DNA of 64,000 nt from Halomonas sp. (GTDB taxonomy: Bacteria; Pseudomonadota; Gammaproteobacteria; Pseudomonadales; Halomonadaceae), in contig NZ_JAFWFN010000004.1 of the NCBI RefSeq assembly GCF_017515565.1, forward strand, positions 62,001 to 126,000. The letters are read 5' to 3'. Position numbers and translations under genes: made by a program. How positions within the stretch are numbered: position 1 is the first letter of the stretch; each line of letters begins with the position of its first letter. Under the pieces are notes generated by a model. The model was given only the letters and a program-made list of their open reading frames with translations, had not been told where the DNA came from and searched no databases. Below are positions 17,669 through 26,146 of the stretch, in pieces.

Positions 17669-17836
17669 TTACTTTTCTGTCTTGAATTTTGCTTTGCAAT
17701 TACCGCTCATACACATCGTACAGTAGTGCTCCCTGTCTTCGTGTTTAGTACCTGTAGCAATGACAGTGCCGCAGTTGTTGCAAAGCAGAGTGCCAATGCC
17801 TTCTTCGACTTTCACAATTGCATGTTTGTAGTCCAT
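17669..17836 (-). CDS. 55-residue Cys-rich (zinc-ribbon-like) protein of unknown function
   Basis: ATG 17836 (MDYKHAIVKVEEGIGTLLC) has GGGGAG about 8 nt upstream, which makes this a credible small gene. Five cysteines are arranged as C-x2-C (CNNC) near residue 19 and C-x2-C-x4-C (CTMCMSGNC) near residue 39, consistent with one zinc-binding ribbon. The C-terminus is Lys-rich. I do not recognise the family. It lies beside an IS3-family remnant and the initiator tRNA, so it may belong to a decayed mobile region. Confidence 0.55.
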   Translation of the reverse strand: MDYKHAIVKVEEGIGTLLCNNCGTVIATGTKHEDREHYCTMCMSGNCKAKFKTEK

Positions 17837-18235
17837 AAAGTGCTCCCCGAAGCCCCCACCCTGCAAGAATGGGGAGTAATAACTTGTCGGCGAAAGCCAA
17901 CTCTTCTTTCATACCTCTTTCGACGGTGCTATCGAGCATCAGTTCAAATGCTGCGGGTTCCCCACATACGAGTAGGCTCCTTTTGAATCGCCCCGGATAT
18001 TCTAGACACCCGTTAGGCTCTTAAAGTAACGCCTTTCATACTCAACTGGTGACTCATATCAAGGAGCCGAGCACTGAGGCTAAATCTTAATTGGGGTGTT
18101 TAAAACGAAGAAGATGTTGAAGCTGCTGCTCGGTGACTGAAGGTCATTAATTTTTTTTGGTACCCAGAGGCATTTAAGAAAACGGGCACGGTGTGGGCAC
18201 AATTTGGGCACAGAGCTTTTTGGAATGACAGGCAT
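17837..18235. other. Scar region: IS3-family end and other fragments left of the initiator tRNA
   Basis: About 400 bp without an intact gene. It holds the IS3-family terminus and transposase tail (17984-18058). A short open stretch at 18178-18228 reads ENGHGVGTIWAQSFLE before a stop and is reminiscent of integrase C-termini. This is too little to name, but it fits an eroded element inserted at the 3' side of the tRNA. Confidence 0.4.
17984..18058 (-). mobile_element. IS3-family insertion sequence remnant (transposase C-terminus and right end)
   Basis: On the minus strand the last 18 codons of a transposase remain, YESPVEYERRYFKSLTGV then TAG (18058 to 18002), a typical ending of IS3-family rve transposases. 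The codon before it in frame is a stop, so the rest of the gene is gone. The stop codon runs into a TGTCTAGA...GATTCA terminus whose outer end (from 17984) begins TGAATCGCCCCGG, consistent with the TGA/TCA ends of IS3 elements. No second end is visible. Confidence 0.65.
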
Positions 18236-18270
18236 AAAAAAAGGCAGATCAGTAAGTAACTGATCTGCCT
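18236..18270 (-). terminator. Rho-independent terminator of the initiator tRNA gene
   Basis: A perfect 12-bp stem (AGGCAGATCAGT at 18242-18253 with its complement at 18259-18270) and 5-nt loop, followed on the minus strand by seven T residues (18242-18236). It starts 11 nt after the CCA end of the tRNA. Confidence 0.93.
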
Positions 18271-18280
18271 CTCAAAATAT

Positions 18281-18357
<77 letters not shown>

Positions 18358-18371
18358 TCAACGTGTTGCGT

Positions 18372-18399
18372 ATTCTACGCATTTTTCATCGTAAGTCAA
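18372..18399 (-). promoter_or_regulatory. Sigma-70 promoter of tRNA-fMet
   Basis: On the minus strand: TTGACT (-35, 18399-18394), a 16-bp spacer, and TAGAAT (-10, 18377-18372), ending about 14 nt before the mature 5' end of the tRNA. A GC-rich discriminator-like stretch, as in stable RNA promoters, is not obvious. Confidence 0.8.
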
Positions 18400-18634
18400 C
18401 CCCCTGCATAAAACGCTAGGATAGCGGGTTGAGACTTTCATCGTGCTGCAACATTAATCGAGTAGAGCTATGCTTTCACTAAGCATAATAAAAAGCTTAC
18501 TGTTGGTAGGTCGCACAAGAAAAACAGCGACGTACTGTTAGTGATAGAAGCGCTTTCGCGCTTATTTAGAATGGCTTGCGGCGTCATAACAGCGCTTACA
18601 GATCAAGCCATTTGTCATATCAGGGAGGTAGTCA

Positions 18635-19381
18635 ATGGCCAATCAAGCCCCCGTCGCCTGGGTAACTGGTGGAACTGGTGGAATCGGAACGTCAATTTGC
18701 CGATCGTTAGCGGATGCTGGTTATTTGGTAGTGTCGGGGTATCGCAACCCAGACAAGGCCAAAACCTGGCTGGAAACCCAGCAAGCCGATGGTTATAACA
18801 ACATCGTGCTATCCGGTGTTGATCTTTCCGACCACGATGCTTGCCTAGAAGCGGCTCGCGAGATCCATGATAAACATGGGCCTATTAGCGTGCTGGTTAA
18901 CTGTGCGGGCATTACCCGTGATGGCACGATGAAAAAGATGTCGTTTGATCAGTGGCATCAGGTCATCGATACGAATCTCAACAGCGTGTTCAACACCTGC
19001 CGCAGCGTTATTGAAATGATGCTGGAGCATGGTTACGGACGCATCATCAATATTTCGTCGATTAATGGTCGCAAGGGCCAATTTGGTCAGGTGAATTATG
19101 CGGCGGCCAAGGCGGGTATGCACGGGCTTACCATGTCGCTTGCTCAAGAAACGGCGACAAAAGGCATTACGGTAAATACCGTTTCGCCAGGCTACATTGC
19201 TACCGATATGATTATGAAAATTCCCGAGCAGGTGCGGGAGGCTATTCGCGAAACAATTCCGGTAAAACGTTATGGCACGCCTGAGGAAATTGGCCGTTTG
19301 GTGACTTTCCTGGCGGATAAAGAGTCTGGTTTTATTACCGGCGCCAACATTGATATCAACGGTGGCCAATTCATGGGCTAA
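18635..19381 (+). CDS. phaB: Acetoacetyl-CoA reductase (NADPH), PHB synthesis
   Basis: A 248-residue short-chain dehydrogenase. The nucleotide-binding TGGTGGIG is at residues 11-18, NCAGIT near 90, and the catalytic Ser, Tyr-x3-Lys set in NISSINGRKGQFGQVNYAAAKAG. RDGTMKKMSFDQWHQVIDTNL and the C-terminal ANIDINGGQFMG are typical of PhaB/PhbB, which reduces acetoacetyl-CoA to (R)-3-hydroxybutyryl-CoA for polyhydroxybutyrate. A strong AGGGAGGT precedes ATG 18635. It stands alone between its own upstream region and a terminator; phaA and phaC are not in the window. Confidence 0.93.
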   Translation: MANQAPVAWVTGGTGGIGTSICRSLADAGYLVVSGYRNPDKAKTWLETQQADGYNNIVLSGVDLSDHDACLEAAREIHDKHGPISVLVNCAGITRDGTMKKMSFDQWHQVIDTNLNSVFNTCRSVIEMMLEHGYGRIINISSINGRKGQFGQVNYAAAKAGMHGLTMSLAQETATKGITVNTVSPGYIATDMIMKIPEQVREAIRETIPVKRYGTPEEIGRLVTFLADKESGFITGANIDINGGQFMG

Positions 19382-19450
19382 GGAGTAACGCTATTGTTAG
19401 AAGTAGCGATTACTTGAAGGGTAACGTTCAGAAAAGCTAAGAGGACTGAC

Positions 19451-19480
19451 AACGGGAGGCGCTTGCCTCCCGTTGTCGTT
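19451..19480 (+). terminator. Probable terminator after phaB
   Basis: A perfect 10-bp stem (AACGGGAGGC at 19451-19460, GCCTCCCGTT at 19465-19474) with loop GCTT, followed by a T-rich but interrupted tail (GTCGTTGTTAT). It sits between convergent phaB and the DUF349 gene. Confidence 0.7.
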
Positions 19481-19511
19481 GTTATCGCTGCGTTACAGGC
19501 TGCCAGCGCTT

Positions 19512-22319
19512 TTAAGGGTGTGGTACGCGCGCTAAACGGCTTAACAGGCTATCAAGCTCTTCCACTTCTTTTTCCCAAAGCGTTAGCGGTATTGGGCCTA
19601 GCGCAAGCAGTGCTGCCAACACATCGATAATTTCCTCTGCGCGGCTACGCTCGGTATGTAGCCCTTCGTTTAAGCGCTCTACCTGGATGGCTAGCCGGAG
19701 CGGTTCATCGCGCTGCTTAACGCTACCTAGCGCTAAAAGCGAAAGATGTACGCGCAGGCGGGCAAGGTCATCTTCCAGCGCTGCTAATTGCTCTGTAGAG
19801 AGCGGCGCAGAGGTGGCGCGCCGTGATTGATTGCGCTGTTGATGGGCGCCAGCAAACATGGCGGGCAGCTCAGCGCTAAGCAGCGAAGGGGCATCTACAT
19901 CCTCTGCGGCTTCGCCTGCTAGCGCCTGCTGGTCGGCGGCTAGGTGCGCTTTAACGAGGGGAAGCAGGGCCTGCCACTGCTGCACCGTGGCCGCTACGGC
20001 AAGACGGCTTAAACGCTCTCGCCTGGCGCGCACAATGCCGCTTAAACGCCGCTGCATACCATCGGTACGGCGATTGCGCGGCAGTGGCTCAAGCTGGCTG
20101 GCGCGTTTGAGATAGTCCTCCAGTGTTTCGGCTTCGTCAGCATGGGCGGGTTGCCAGCTATCCATTTGATCAATCAGCGTTTGCATATCATCCAGCTGCT
20201 GTTGCTGGCGTGCCGCTTGCTCGTTTTTATGGGCATCGCGCTGGGCAAATAGCTGGTCGCAGGCGTGGCGGAACGTTTTCCAGAGTGCCTGTTCTTCGCC
20301 TTTAGGGGCGCGGCCCAGTTGGCGCCACTGCTGCTGAAGCTGTTTGGTTTGGGTAATGCGTTTAGCCAGCGGTTGTTCGCTATCGTTTTGCAGCGCCTGC
20401 ACTTGCTCAATGAGGGCGTGCTTCTGCAGGCCAATGTGCTCGGCCCGCTGGTCAATAAGACGCTGTAAGCGATGCCGGATTTTAGCAAAGCGTTGGCCAA
20501 CGGCTTCGGACTGTTCCCGAGGGACAGGGCTGTAGTCGCGCCATTGATGGCGGGCCTTGTCCCGAATTTCCCGAAGTACATCGGGGTCAGCGTCTTGGGC
20601 GGGTTGGTCAAGCAGGGTTTCCAGCTGCTCGCAGAGTGCTTCACGGCTACGCAGGTTGATTTCTCGCACCTGGGTAAGCTGCTCGCGCCATGGCTTCAGG
20701 CGTTCGTGAATGCGGTCAGAGGCGGCGCGAAAGCGTGCGGACTGTTCACGGTTTGCAGCGGCGTCGCCGAGTGACTTCCACTCTTTTACAAGCTGGCGGT
20801 GGTGGCGATCCAGGGCCTCTTCGGCCATGTGCTGGTCGTCTGCAAGGGCTTCAATGCTGGCGCAGAGCTGTTCACGTTTGGGGCCTGCTACAAAACCTCG
20901 CCAGTCGCGAAGCTCGGCTAACCGAGCGCCAAGCTGCTTTAGGCGAGCTCTGTGCGGTTTGGCGTCGTCTGTGGTCAGCGCTTCTAATGATGGTTTTATG
21001 CGTTGATGCAAACGGCTGGCGCTTTTAAACGCGCCTCGCTCAAGCAGGTGTTCAAAGTTATCAAGCTCAGCGTTAAGGGCGCTAAGCGAGGGAGCGCGGT
21101 GCTGTTCCGCGGAGGCTTCCGCCACTAGCGCCGCTTGCGCGCGCTTTAACAGGGCAGGTGGTGCAAGCTCCTTTGGCCATGCGCACTGGTTAACAATCAC
21201 CGTAATGCTGGGGTGGTCGTGGAGCGAGACTGCGCTTTCAAGCGCGCTGGCGTTCTCTTGCCAGCGCTGCCACGCTTCCATGAACTGTTCATAGCGGGCA
21301 AGCGCCTGGGTATAGCGCTTTTGAATAGGATCGCTAGGCGGGTGTAGGTCTGAAAGCGACTGCCAGCGCTGGCTAAGCAGTTGGCGTTGGGCACGCAGGC
21401 TGTCTATATCCTGCGCGGTGACTTCGCTGGATTGGTGTAAGCCTTCGAGGGTTTCTTCTAGACCTTCTAACAGTTGGTCGCGGGTGTTTTCGGCTTCTGC
21501 CCGGCGCACAAGGCTTTGCTGGCGAGCCTGCTCTTGCGTCTCATGGTCATGCAGCGTTTTACGACAGCCGAGCAGGGCCTGATGAAAGCGTTGCTCCTGC
21601 TCGATGCTAGGCGGGTGCTCTAAGTGTTGCCACTCTCGCTCCAAATGTCTGAAACGCCCGCCATACAACGGCTCCCAAGGCGCTTTGGCATGCTTCTCTA
21701 GCTGCTGAAGCAGTTGCTCTCGTTGGTTTTGCTGCTCGGCAAGCCACTCGGCATTATTACGTGACTGGGTGAGCTTTTCCCGCGCCAAGCGCATTACCTG
21801 ACGGTCACGTCGCGCTTCTTTGAGTAGTCGCTTGAGGTTTTCTTCGTTTTCAATGCGCTGGGCTGCCTGATGACGTACAGCCGCTACGCCGTTATGGCAC
21901 GCTTGGTGCGTTAAATCCTGCTCGTCGCTTAGCTGTGCAAGGGCCGTGAGGCGTAGGTTGAGATTGTCACCTTTCAGGGCAATCGCGTTAAGCAGCCGAG
22001 GCTCTGATAGCTCGGTTACCAGGGCTTGACGCTGGTGTAAGTCAGCGTGCCCTTCGGCGCCGGTTAAGCGTTGGCAGGCAGCGTTAAACCATGCCTCATC
22101 CTGGGGATGATTGGCGTAGCCGCTCACCAAACCTTGAATATCATCAAGGGCTAACAGTGCGGCGAGCTGTATCTCGCTATCGCTATCTTGCGCTAAGGCG
22201 TGTAATGCATCGCGCTGCGTTGGTTGTTGTGGGTCTAGCTGGTCGAGTGCCTTAAGACGCACCTCGGAATTGGGGTGCTTCCACCGAGGAGCGAACAGGC
22301 GTCTTAACAGTCCGTGCAT
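19512..22319 (-). CDS. DUF349 repeat protein, HEAT-like N-terminus, unknown function
   Basis: 935 residues, almost entirely helical, rich in Gln, Leu, Arg and Glu. The N-terminus (WKHPNSEVRLKALDQLDPQQ, then ALAQDSDSEIQLAALLALDD) resembles HEAT-like repeats. The centre carries repeated DUF349-type segments with the spaced W-R/K-x-L/I pattern (HQWRDYSPVPREQSEAVGQRF, QQWRQLGRAPKGEEQALWKTF, KEWKSLGDAAANREQSARFR). No signal peptide or membrane segment, so cytoplasmic. Long proteins of this kind are found beside min or other housekeeping genes in Pseudomonas relatives, but I know of no assigned activity. It diverges from minC. Confidence 0.8.
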   Translation of the reverse strand: MHGLLRRLFAPRWKHPNSEVRLKALDQLDPQQPTQRDALHALAQDSDSEIQLAALLALDDIQGLVSGYANHPQDEAWFNAACQRLTGAEGHADLHQRQALVTELSEPRLLNAIALKGDNLNLRLTALAQLSDEQDLTHQACHNGVAAVRHQAAQRIENEENLKRLLKEARRDRQVMRLAREKLTQSRNNAEWLAEQQNQREQLLQQLEKHAKAPWEPLYGGRFRHLEREWQHLEHPPSIEQEQRFHQALLGCRKTLHDHETQEQARQQSLVRRAEAENTRDQLLEGLEETLEGLHQSSEVTAQDIDSLRAQRQLLSQRWQSLSDLHPPSDPIQKRYTQALARYEQFMEAWQRWQENASALESAVSLHDHPSITVIVNQCAWPKELAPPALLKRAQAALVAEASAEQHRAPSLSALNAELDNFEHLLERGAFKSASRLHQRIKPSLEALTTDDAKPHRARLKQLGARLAELRDWRGFVAGPKREQLCASIEALADDQHMAEEALDRHHRQLVKEWKSLGDAAANREQSARFRAASDRIHERLKPWREQLTQVREINLRSREALCEQLETLLDQPAQDADPDVLREIRDKARHQWRDYSPVPREQSEAVGQRFAKIRHRLQRLIDQRAEHIGLQKHALIEQVQALQNDSEQPLAKRITQTKQLQQQWRQLGRAPKGEEQALWKTFRHACDQLFAQRDAHKNEQAARQQQQLDDMQTLIDQMDSWQPAHADEAETLEDYLKRASQLEPLPRNRRTDGMQRRLSGIVRARRERLSRLAVAATVQQWQALLPLVKAHLAADQQALAGEAAEDVDAPSLLSAELPAMFAGAHQQRNQSRRATSAPLSTEQLAALEDDLARLRVHLSLLALGSVKQRDEPLRLAIQVERLNEGLHTERSRAEEIIDVLAALLALGPIPLTLWEKEVEELDSLLSRLARVPHP

Positions 22320-22502
22320 GGATCATCCTGCTGAGAGGTGCGTAGCGTGAAAAAAATCAGTCGTCGGTGCATAGGCGGTTGCAGTCACCGGCGCTGTCGC
22401 TTAGCTTTGCTATATGCGCTGTGGTTCATGATGGATCTTTACAACGCAAAGCGCGAGATTGGGCTACCTTAATCTTACCTGAACATGACTTGGAGTTCGG
22501 CC

Positions 22503-23258
22503 ATGAGCCTCAACGCCGATAGCGCAGACATAGCCTTCACCTTCAAGGGCGGTATGCTGCCGATGACCGTCATGGAGCTAAGTAGTGCTGACCCGGAACA
22601 TATACGGCGTCAGCTTGCTGGCAAATTGTCGCAATCCCCCGCGTTCTTCCAGCATACACCGGTTGTGCTGAGCGTGGAAAAACTCGATGAGCCGCATTTG
22701 GCGCTAGAGCGTATATGCGCGGTATGCCGTGACCATAAGCTCTTGCCTGTTGCGGTGCGCGGTGGTGCCGAGCCTGTGCGCCAGTCCGCCTGGGCGCTTG
22801 GCCTTGGTTGGTTTGCGCCGGTAGAAGAAGGCCGTGCGAGAATATTAGAAAGCGTCAGCCGGATGATAGAGCCTGACGTGGCGGCCGAAACGGCTGCTGC
22901 AGAGCATGAGATACCGGAAGGTGCTGCGGTGGCTACACGCCTTTACCGTGGCACAGTGCGCTCGGGTCAGCAGGTGAGCGCGGCAGAGGGCGACCTGGTG
23001 GTGATTGGGGCGGTCAATGCGGGCGCTGAAGTGCTCGCGGCGGGCAGTATTCATGTGTACGGGGCGCTGCGTGGCCGTGCATTGGCAGGTATTCATGGTA
23101 ATACCCATGCGGGCATTTACTGCCGCGAACTTGAAGCCGAGCTGCTTTCCGTTGCCGGTAATTACAAGCGGCTGGAAGATATTGACTCCCAGTTGCTTGG
23201 CCGTGCGGTAGAAGTACATTTTATAAAAGAGCAGCTTGAGATTAAACCGCTGGGTTAA
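22503..23258 (+). CDS. minC: Septum site-determining protein MinC
   Basis: 251 residues from ATG 22503, chosen because TTGGAGTT lies 7 nt upstream; an earlier ATG at 22485 would add six residues. The N-terminal domain (DIAFTFKGGMLPMTVMELSS) blocks FtsZ assembly. The C-terminal beta-helix (TRLYRGTVRSGQQVSAAEGDLVVIGAVNAGAEVLAAGSIHVYG in sections, GRALAGIHGNTHAGIYCRELEAELLSVAG) dimerises and binds MinD. First gene of minCDE, with minD 157 bp downstream. Confidence 0.95.
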   Translation: MSLNADSADIAFTFKGGMLPMTVMELSSADPEHIRRQLAGKLSQSPAFFQHTPVVLSVEKLDEPHLALERICAVCRDHKLLPVAVRGGAEPVRQSAWALGLGWFAPVEEGRARILESVSRMIEPDVAAETAAAEHEIPEGAAVATRLYRGTVRSGQQVSAAEGDLVVIGAVNAGAEVLAAGSIHVYGALRGRALAGIHGNTHAGIYCRELEAELLSVAGNYKRLEDIDSQLLGRAVEVHFIKEQLEIKPLG

Positions 23259-23415
23259 GTCATCCGCATGAGCGTACGTTGGTGCTTCATGCCTAGCGAC
23301 GCCACACGCGCTATCCGTTACAGTGTGTCCTGTTGATGACATTGACGTGCTCGTTATGTGCAGGGCGATTTTTGAAATGCGTCCGCGATATACGACTTCA
23401 AGAAGGAAGTGACTC

Positions 23416-24234
23416 TTGGCCAAAATTATTGTAGTGACCTCAGGTAAAGGGGGGGTCGGTAAAACCACCAGTGCAGCCGCTATCTCGACCGGGCTTGCCT
23501 TGCGTGGCAAAAAAACGGTGGTGATTGATTTTGACGTTGGTCTGCGAAATCTCGATTTAATAATGGGTTGCGAGCGCCGGGTGGTTTACGACCTGGTGAA
23601 CGTTATTCAGGGCGAGGCAGGCCTTAATCAGGCGCTGATTCGCGATAAGCGTGTAGAAAACCTATTTATTCTGCCTGCTTCACAAACCCGTGATAAAGAT
23701 GCGCTCACCCAAGAGGGTGTTGAGCGGATACTGGAGCAGTTGAAACAGGACTTCGATTTCATTCTGTGCGATTCGCCAGCCGGTATTGAGCGTGGCGCCC
23801 AGCTAGCGATGTACTTCGCTGATGAAGCGATTGTAGTGACCAACCCGGAAGTATCGTCGGTGCGTGACTCTGACCGCATTTTAGGCTTGTTAGGCTCTAA
23901 AACTCAGCGGGCTGAACAGAGCCTGGACCCGGTTAAAGAGCATCTGCTTATTACTCGTTACAACCCCTCGCGGGTGACCTCTGGGGACATGCTTACCCTG
24001 GAAGATATTCGCGAAATTCTTGCCATTGACCTGCTTGGCTTGATTCCTGAGTCGGAAGCAGTACTACGCGCTTCCAACCAAGGTGTGCCGGTGACCCACG
24101 ATGCATTAAGCGACGCTGGTCAAGCGTATACAGACACCGTCTCGCGTTTGCTTGGAGAAGAGATACCGCTGCGTTTTCATGAGTTGCAACGCAAAGGTCT
24201 ACTTAGCCGCATGTTTGGGGGTAGTCGTCGATGA
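23416..24234 (+). CDS. minD: Septum site-determining ATPase MinD
   Basis: 272 residues, the usual MinD length. The deviant Walker A motif (GKGGVGKT, residues 10-17), [26 protein letters not shown] and [19 protein letters not shown] are diagnostic. The C-terminal amphipathic helix ([12 protein letters not shown]) targets the membrane. The start is a TTG at 23416 with AAGGAAG well placed upstream, and no better ATG exists before the invariant first strand. Its stop overlaps minE by 4 bp (ATGA). It drives pole-to-pole oscillation with MinE. Confidence 0.96.
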   Translation: MAKIIVVTSGKGGVGKTTSAAAISTGLALRGKKTVVIDFDVGLRNLDLIMGCERRVVYDLVNVIQGEAGLNQALIRDKRVENLFILPASQTRDKDALTQEGVERILEQLKQDFDFILCDSPAGIERGAQLAMYFADEAIVVTNPEVSSVRDSDRILGLLGSKTQRAEQSLDPVKEHLLITRYNPSRVTSGDMLTLEDIREILAIDLLGLIPESEAVLRASNQGVPVTHDALSDAGQAYTDTVSRLLGEEIPLRFHELQRKGLLSRMFGGSRR

Positions 24235-24482
24235 AACTGCTGGAGTTCTTGAAGCGTGAGCGCAAGAAATCCGCCTCGGTGGCCAAAGAACGTTTACAAA
24301 TCATCGTGGCGCATCAGCGTAGCCAGCGTGGTCAACCTGACTACATGCCGATGCTTGAGCGCGAACTGCTAGAAGTGATCCGTCGTTATGTCCACGTGGA
24401 CGATAACGCCATTCAAATTTCGCTAGATAGTGAAGATAACTGCTCAGTGCTTGAGCTGAACGTGACGCTGCCGAAAAGCTAG
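24231..24482 (+). CDS. minE: Cell division topological specificity factor MinE
   Basis: 83 residues. The N-terminal amphipathic anti-MinCD helix ([30 protein letters not shown]) releases MinD from the membrane, and the C-terminal topological domain ([21 protein letters not shown]) gives site specificity. Start ATG overlaps the minD stop, implying translational coupling. Confidence 0.96.
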   Translation: MKLLEFLKRERKKSASVAKERLQIIVAHQRSQRGQPDYMPMLERELLEVIRRYVHVDDNAIQISLDSEDNCSVLELNVTLPKS

Positions 24483-24635
24483 GTTTGGATAGTGGCAAGA
24501 AGGTGTCGCGTTAATCGGATAATAGGTTGGCACAGGAAAGGTTTAGGTGCATAAGTGCGCAGTGCGGCGGAGCGGCGCGAGGGGCTGCGGTTGTGCTAGG
24601 CTTGGGTTTTTCATTGCTCAGCGGAGTGCTTCTTC

Positions 24636-26129
24636 ATGGCGCCACCCAATGCTGCCCCTGTCAGCTTTCTTTGGCATGATTATGAGACATTTGGGGCCGA
24701 CCCTCGTCGTGATCGGCCTGCTCAGTTTGCCGCGCTGCGCACCGATGCTGAGCTGAATGAAATCAGTGAGCCGATTGAACTCTACTGTAAGCCTGCCGAT
24801 GATTATCTGCCGCATCCGGCTGCCTGCCTGATTACCGGTATTACGCCTCAAAAAGCTCAGCGTAAAGGTCTTCCTGAGGCTGAGTTTGCCACACAGGTTC
24901 AAGGCCACATGAGTGAACCGGGCACCTGTGTGGTGGGCTATAACAGCCTGCGCTTTGATGATGAAGTCTCCCGCCATCTGTTTTACCGTAATCTGCTTGA
25001 CCCCTACGCCCGCGAATGGCAAAACGGCAACTCCCGTTGGGATTTGATCGATGTGGTACGCGCCTTTTATGCGCTGCGTCCTGCAGGCATCGAGTGGCCA
25101 CTACGGGATGATGGCGCGCCCAGCTTTAAACTAGAGCACTTAACCGCTGCTAATGGCATTGCCCATGAAGGTGCCCATGATGCGGTGGCCGATGTGCGCG
25201 CGACCATTGCCTTGGCGCGGCTGTTAAAAGCGCGTAACCCCAAGCTGTTTGATTATTTACTCGGGCTTAGGGGCAAGCGTGCTGTGGCTAACCAGCTTGA
25301 TTTGCCCAGTGCTAAACCTCTGTTACATATTTCTCGTCGCTACCCCGCCAGCCGTGGCTGCAGTGCGCTGGTGATGCCGCTGGCCGAGCACCCGACCAAC
25401 CCCAATGGCGTGATTGTGTACGACTTGAGCGTTGACCCAAGCGAGCTGCTTTCAATGAGTGCTGAGCAGATTCGTGAGCGGGTGTTTGTTAGTCAGCAGG
25501 ATCTCTCTGAGGGTGAAACGCGCATTCCGCTGAAGGTCATCCATATCAATCGCTGCCCGGTGGTATTTCCCGCAACGGCATTAAAAGATGTGGAAGGCCC
25601 GCATAAAGGCGAGTATGGCGTCATTGTCGAGCGGTTAGGGTTGGATGTAGATGCCTGTCGCCGCCACTGGAAAACCCTTCGCGACGCCAGCGGCGTGGCG
25701 CAGAAAGTGGCCGAGGTATTTAATTCGGCTTACGAGGATACACCGCACGACCCTGATCTGATGCTCTATTCAGGCAGCTTCTTCTCTGCCGCCGACCGCC
25801 AGCAGATGGAGCGGGTGAGGGCAATGGAGCCGTGGGACTTGGTGGGGCAGCGCTTTGCCTTCCAGGATCCGCGTTTGGAGGAGATGCTGTTTCGCTATCG
25901 CGCACGCAGCTACCCGGAAACCTTAGAGGGGGAAGAGCGGGAGCAGTGGGAGGCCTTTCGTTGGACGCGCATCAACGACCCGGTTATTGCGGGCTTTACG
26001 CTGAAAGCCTTTGCCCGGGAAATTGAGCGTTACAACCAGCAGTCGCTGACAGATCGCGAGCGCCAGGTGTTAGAAGAGTTGGTGATGTACGTTGAAGCGA
26101 TGATGCCAGCCCAGGCCTTTGATGCCTGA
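24636..26129 (+). CDS. sbcB: Exodeoxyribonuclease I
   Basis: 497 residues. DEDDh exonuclease motifs: FLWHDYETFGADPRRDRPAQ (D-x-E near residue 15), VGYNSLRFDDEVSRHLFYRN, and HEGAHDAVADVRATIALARL. The middle SH3-like and C-terminal ExoI domains follow (FVSQQDLSEGETRIPLKVIHINRCPVVFP, in sections). It degrades single-stranded DNA 3' to 5' in recombination and mismatch repair and interacts with SSB. ATG 24636 follows GGAG at 24622. Monocistronic, with no terminator evident before the convergent protease gene 17 bp away. Confidence 0.94.
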   Translation: MAPPNAAPVSFLWHDYETFGADPRRDRPAQFAALRTDAELNEISEPIELYCKPADDYLPHPAACLITGITPQKAQRKGLPEAEFATQVQGHMSEPGTCVVGYNSLRFDDEVSRHLFYRNLLDPYAREWQNGNSRWDLIDVVRAFYALRPAGIEWPLRDDGAPSFKLEHLTAANGIAHEGAHDAVADVRATIALARLLKARNPKLFDYLLGLRGKRAVANQLDLPSAKPLLHISRRYPASRGCSALVMPLAEHPTNPNGVIVYDLSVDPSELLSMSAEQIRERVFVSQQDLSEGETRIPLKVIHINRCPVVFPATALKDVEGPHKGEYGVIVERLGLDVDACRRHWKTLRDASGVAQKVAEVFNSAYEDTPHDPDLMLYSGSFFSAADRQQMERVRAMEPWDLVGQRFAFQDPRLEEMLFRYRARSYPETLEGEEREQWEAFRWTRINDPVIAGFTLKAFAREIERYNQQSLTDRERQVLEELVMYVEAMMPAQAFDA

Positions 26130-26146
26130 GCTGGCGGGTTCACTGC

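Noticed and set aside
17378-17685. Open frames on both strands between the MHYT-EAL gene and the Cys-rich gene
   Set aside because: No ribosome binding site, no family motif; short pieces such as ILDGQRVYPG are interrupted by stops and could not be identified.
18178-18228. Fragment ENGHGVGTIWAQSFLE resembling an integrase C-terminus
   Set aside because: Only 16 codons; similarity is from memory and too short for a feature of its own.
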